Assembly: GCA_009778355.1 (NCBI GenBank)
Contig: WRJY01000147.1
Span: 1 to 5,281 of the forward strand
DNA: 5,281 bases
Direction: 5' to 3'
Source: Desulfovibrionaceae bacterium
Lineage (GTDB): Bacteria > Pseudomonadota > Gammaproteobacteria > Burkholderiales > Burkholderiaceae_C
In this document: piece after piece, positions 4,883 through 5,281 of the stretch
Numbering within the stretch: position 1 is the first letter of the stretch
Layout of the letters: the number at the start of each line of letters is the position of its first letter
Translations under genes and position numbers: made by a program
Notes under the pieces: model-generated
What the model saw: the letters and a program-made list of their open reading frames with translations, nothing else
Told to the model about the DNA's origin: nothing
Databases searched by the model: none

Positions 4883-5281
4883 ATGGGCAAACGCCTGACG
4901 CAAATCGCCACCCGCACCGGCGACGACGGCACCACCGGCCTGGGCGACAACACCCGCGTATCCAAGGCCAGCGCCCGCCCGCAGGCGCTGGGCGACGTGG
5001 ACGAACTCAGCAGCCACATCGGCCTGCTACTCGCCGACGACCTGCCCGCCGACGTGCGCCAACTGCTGATCGACGTGCAACACCAGTTGTTCGACCTGGG
5101 GGGCGAATTGTCGATCCCCGGCTTCACGCTGCTCAAGGACAAATCGCTGGCCCAACTCGACGCCGCGCTGGCGCACTACAACGCCCAGTTACCCAAGCTG
5201 GAAGAATTCATCCTGCCCGGCGGCGCCCGCGCCGCCGCGCAAGCGCACGTGTGCCGCACCGTCGCCCGCCGCGCCGAGCGC
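4883..5281 (+). CDS. pduO: PduO-type ATP:cob(I)alamin adenosyltransferase (partial, 3' end outside window)
   Basis: The first 133 codons are present and the frame is still open at the window edge; the family is usually about 180-190 residues. The protein starts MGKRLTQIATRTGDDGTTGL, in which TRTGDDGTTGLG (10-21) is the N-terminal ATP-binding motif. Then follow RVSKASARPQALGDVDELSS (25-44), LFDLGGELS (69-77), and the signature LPGG...AHVCRTVARRAER (111-133), whose arginines and glutamate bind ATP in PduO/MMAB enzymes. It transfers the 5'-deoxyadenosyl group of ATP to cob(I)alamin, making adenosylcobalamin for mutases and related enzymes. The symbol is a family-level name; nothing here suggests propanediol use. 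It lies 10 bases after aroQ and probably belongs to the same transcript, though no metabolic link to the shikimate enzymes is known. Confidence 0.95.
   Translation, partial: MGKRLTQIATRTGDDGTTGLGDNTRVSKASARPQALGDVDELSSHIGLLLADDLPADVRQLLIDVQHQLFDLGGELSIPGFTLLKDKSLAQLDAALAHYNAQLPKLEEFILPGGARAAAQAHVCRTVARRAER

Overview
The window is GC-rich DNA with every convincing gene on the + strand. Gene content and protein style (an MdtD-like DHA2 pump, an AroE-AroQ pair, a PduO-type cobalamin adenosyltransferase, an acyl-CoA dehydrogenase) suggest a betaproteobacterium, probably Burkholderiales. This is inferred from recalled protein similarity; there is no rRNA or other decisive marker.

Layout. Bases 1-160 are the 3' end of an acyl-CoA dehydrogenase gene. 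It is followed by a large nested palindrome (175-264) with a terminator-like T run. The ATG of a small antitoxin-like gene (214-393) lies inside the palindrome. A ParE/RelE-like toxin gene starts in a 4-base overlap (390) but keeps only about 28 recognisable residues before a stop at 500, so this is a decayed toxin-antitoxin module. A protein of unknown function (505-1068) follows directly, then an intact MdtD-like efflux permease (1122-2543).

Bases 2544-2803 carry no convincing gene. They hold a C-rich, G-poor tract whose complement fits a G-quadruplex motif, a short hairpin, and a near-perfect Shine-Dalgarno for the next gene. That gene (2804-3586) encodes an exported Sel1-repeat protein and is visibly lower in GC than its neighbours.

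The last block looks like an operon: shikimate dehydrogenase (aroE, 3599-4438), a type II 3-dehydroquinate dehydratase (aroQ, 4435-4872) overlapping it by 4 bases, and a PduO-type ATP:cob(I)alamin adenosyltransferase (4883 to the window end). AroQ and AroE catalyse consecutive steps, 3-dehydroquinate to 3-dehydroshikimate to shikimate. The adenosyltransferase makes adenosylcobalamin and has no direct link to that pathway.

No clearly new multi-gene system is visible. The least ordinary region is 160-505, where a nested palindrome overlaps the start of a small antitoxin gene, the toxin is truncated, and an unknown gene begins at the break.
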